Assembly (NCBI GenBank): GCA_021464245.1 | Contig: JADCRB010000040.1 | Coordinates: 637,840-701,839 of the forward strand | Reading direction: 5' to 3' | DNA: 64,000 bases | Source: Carallia brachiata | Lineage: Eukaryota; Streptophyta; Magnoliopsida; Malpighiales; Rhizophoraceae | Part shown: in pieces, positions 63,809-64,000 of the stretch | How the letters are laid out: each line of letters begins with the position of its first letter | Position numbering within the stretch: the first letter of the stretch is position 1 | Translations under genes and position numbers: made by a program | Notes under the pieces: model-generated | Seen by the model: the letters and a program-made list of their open reading frames with translations, nothing else | Told to the model about the DNA's origin: nothing | The model's database searches: none

Positions 63809-63843
<35 letters not shown>

Positions 63844-64000
63844 AGCAATTAGTGAATGGCAGACAAGTACCCATATCTTGTTTGATCAAAATTCCAATGA
63901 TTTGGTTGGAATCCAATGCCATGGCAGACCCATGCCTTAGGAAGAAAATATTATACTACGTGAGTACAGAAATACACAAGAGAAGGACATAACTAGAAAC
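63480..64000. other. Intron of the GET3a-type gene (runs off the window)
   Basis: No frame here continues the protein, and the exon at 63341-63479 has an acceptor (TTGTTGTAG) at its 5' side, so this stretch is best read as intron. It includes a TA repeat. Confidence 0.6.
63812..63841. repeat. (TA)n microsatellite
   Basis: About 15 perfect TA units within the putative GET3a intron. Confidence 0.95.

Overview
The window is nuclear DNA of a flowering plant, most likely a eudicot. It is AT-rich, its genes have many short introns with GT..AG borders, and its transposable elements (Ty1/Copia, Ty3/Gypsy, L1-type LINE, tRNA-derived SINE, MITEs) are typical of plants. I cannot name the species from sequence alone.

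Genes, left to right. (1) 12366-16200 (+): an 11-exon subtilase closely resembling Arabidopsis XSP1/SBT4.14; the exons I chose join into an uninterrupted frame of 750 codons. (2) 34208-36886 (+): an SBT1.1-type subtilase with a tiny first exon and a 22-residue stretch scrambled by two frame changes that cancel out. (3) 51192-52790 (-): a plant ataxin-10-like armadillo protein, broken by several single-base, mostly homopolymer, frame errors. (4) 55051-57376 (-): the peroxisome biogenesis factor PEX16, 8 exons, with one extra base in a T run. (5) 59804-60935 (+): URM1, the ubiquitin-like sulfur carrier, 4 exons, intact, 99 aa, ending in Gly-Gly. (6) 62595 to beyond the right edge (-): the C-terminal exons of a GET3a-type ATPase. 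There are also two related terminal-exon fragments of an unidentified membrane protein (26391-26640 and 32095-32364) and one short exon-like ORF (58539-58694).

Layout. 1-12.2 kb is gene-free, AT-rich, with old LTR pieces and four MITE-like inverted-repeat elements; the last MITE ends about 105-130 bp before the XSP1 start codon. 18-26.4 kb is a retrotransposon nest: a young Copia (18934-24060, TSD CTTGC) sits inside the reverse transcriptase of an older Copia, which abuts a decayed Gypsy. 27-30.5 kb is a large terminal-inverted-repeat element filled with AT-rich repeats, including a 570-bp tandem duplication. 37-50.3 kb is a second nest: one L1-type LINE (minus strand) is cut into four pieces by three LTR elements. 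Each insertion has a 5-bp target duplication, and the LINE reading frame rejoins across each one. One of these elements carries a solo LTR; another carries a SINE and a fold-back MITE. 50.3-64 kb is gene-dense.

The genes do not form a pathway. They are ordinary housekeeping and secreted-protease genes in a TE-rich chromosome arm. The most unusual structures are a pair of related non-autonomous LTR elements that share R/U5 and internal sequence but have different U3 halves. Inside them is an array of small hairpins with an apparent compensatory stem change.
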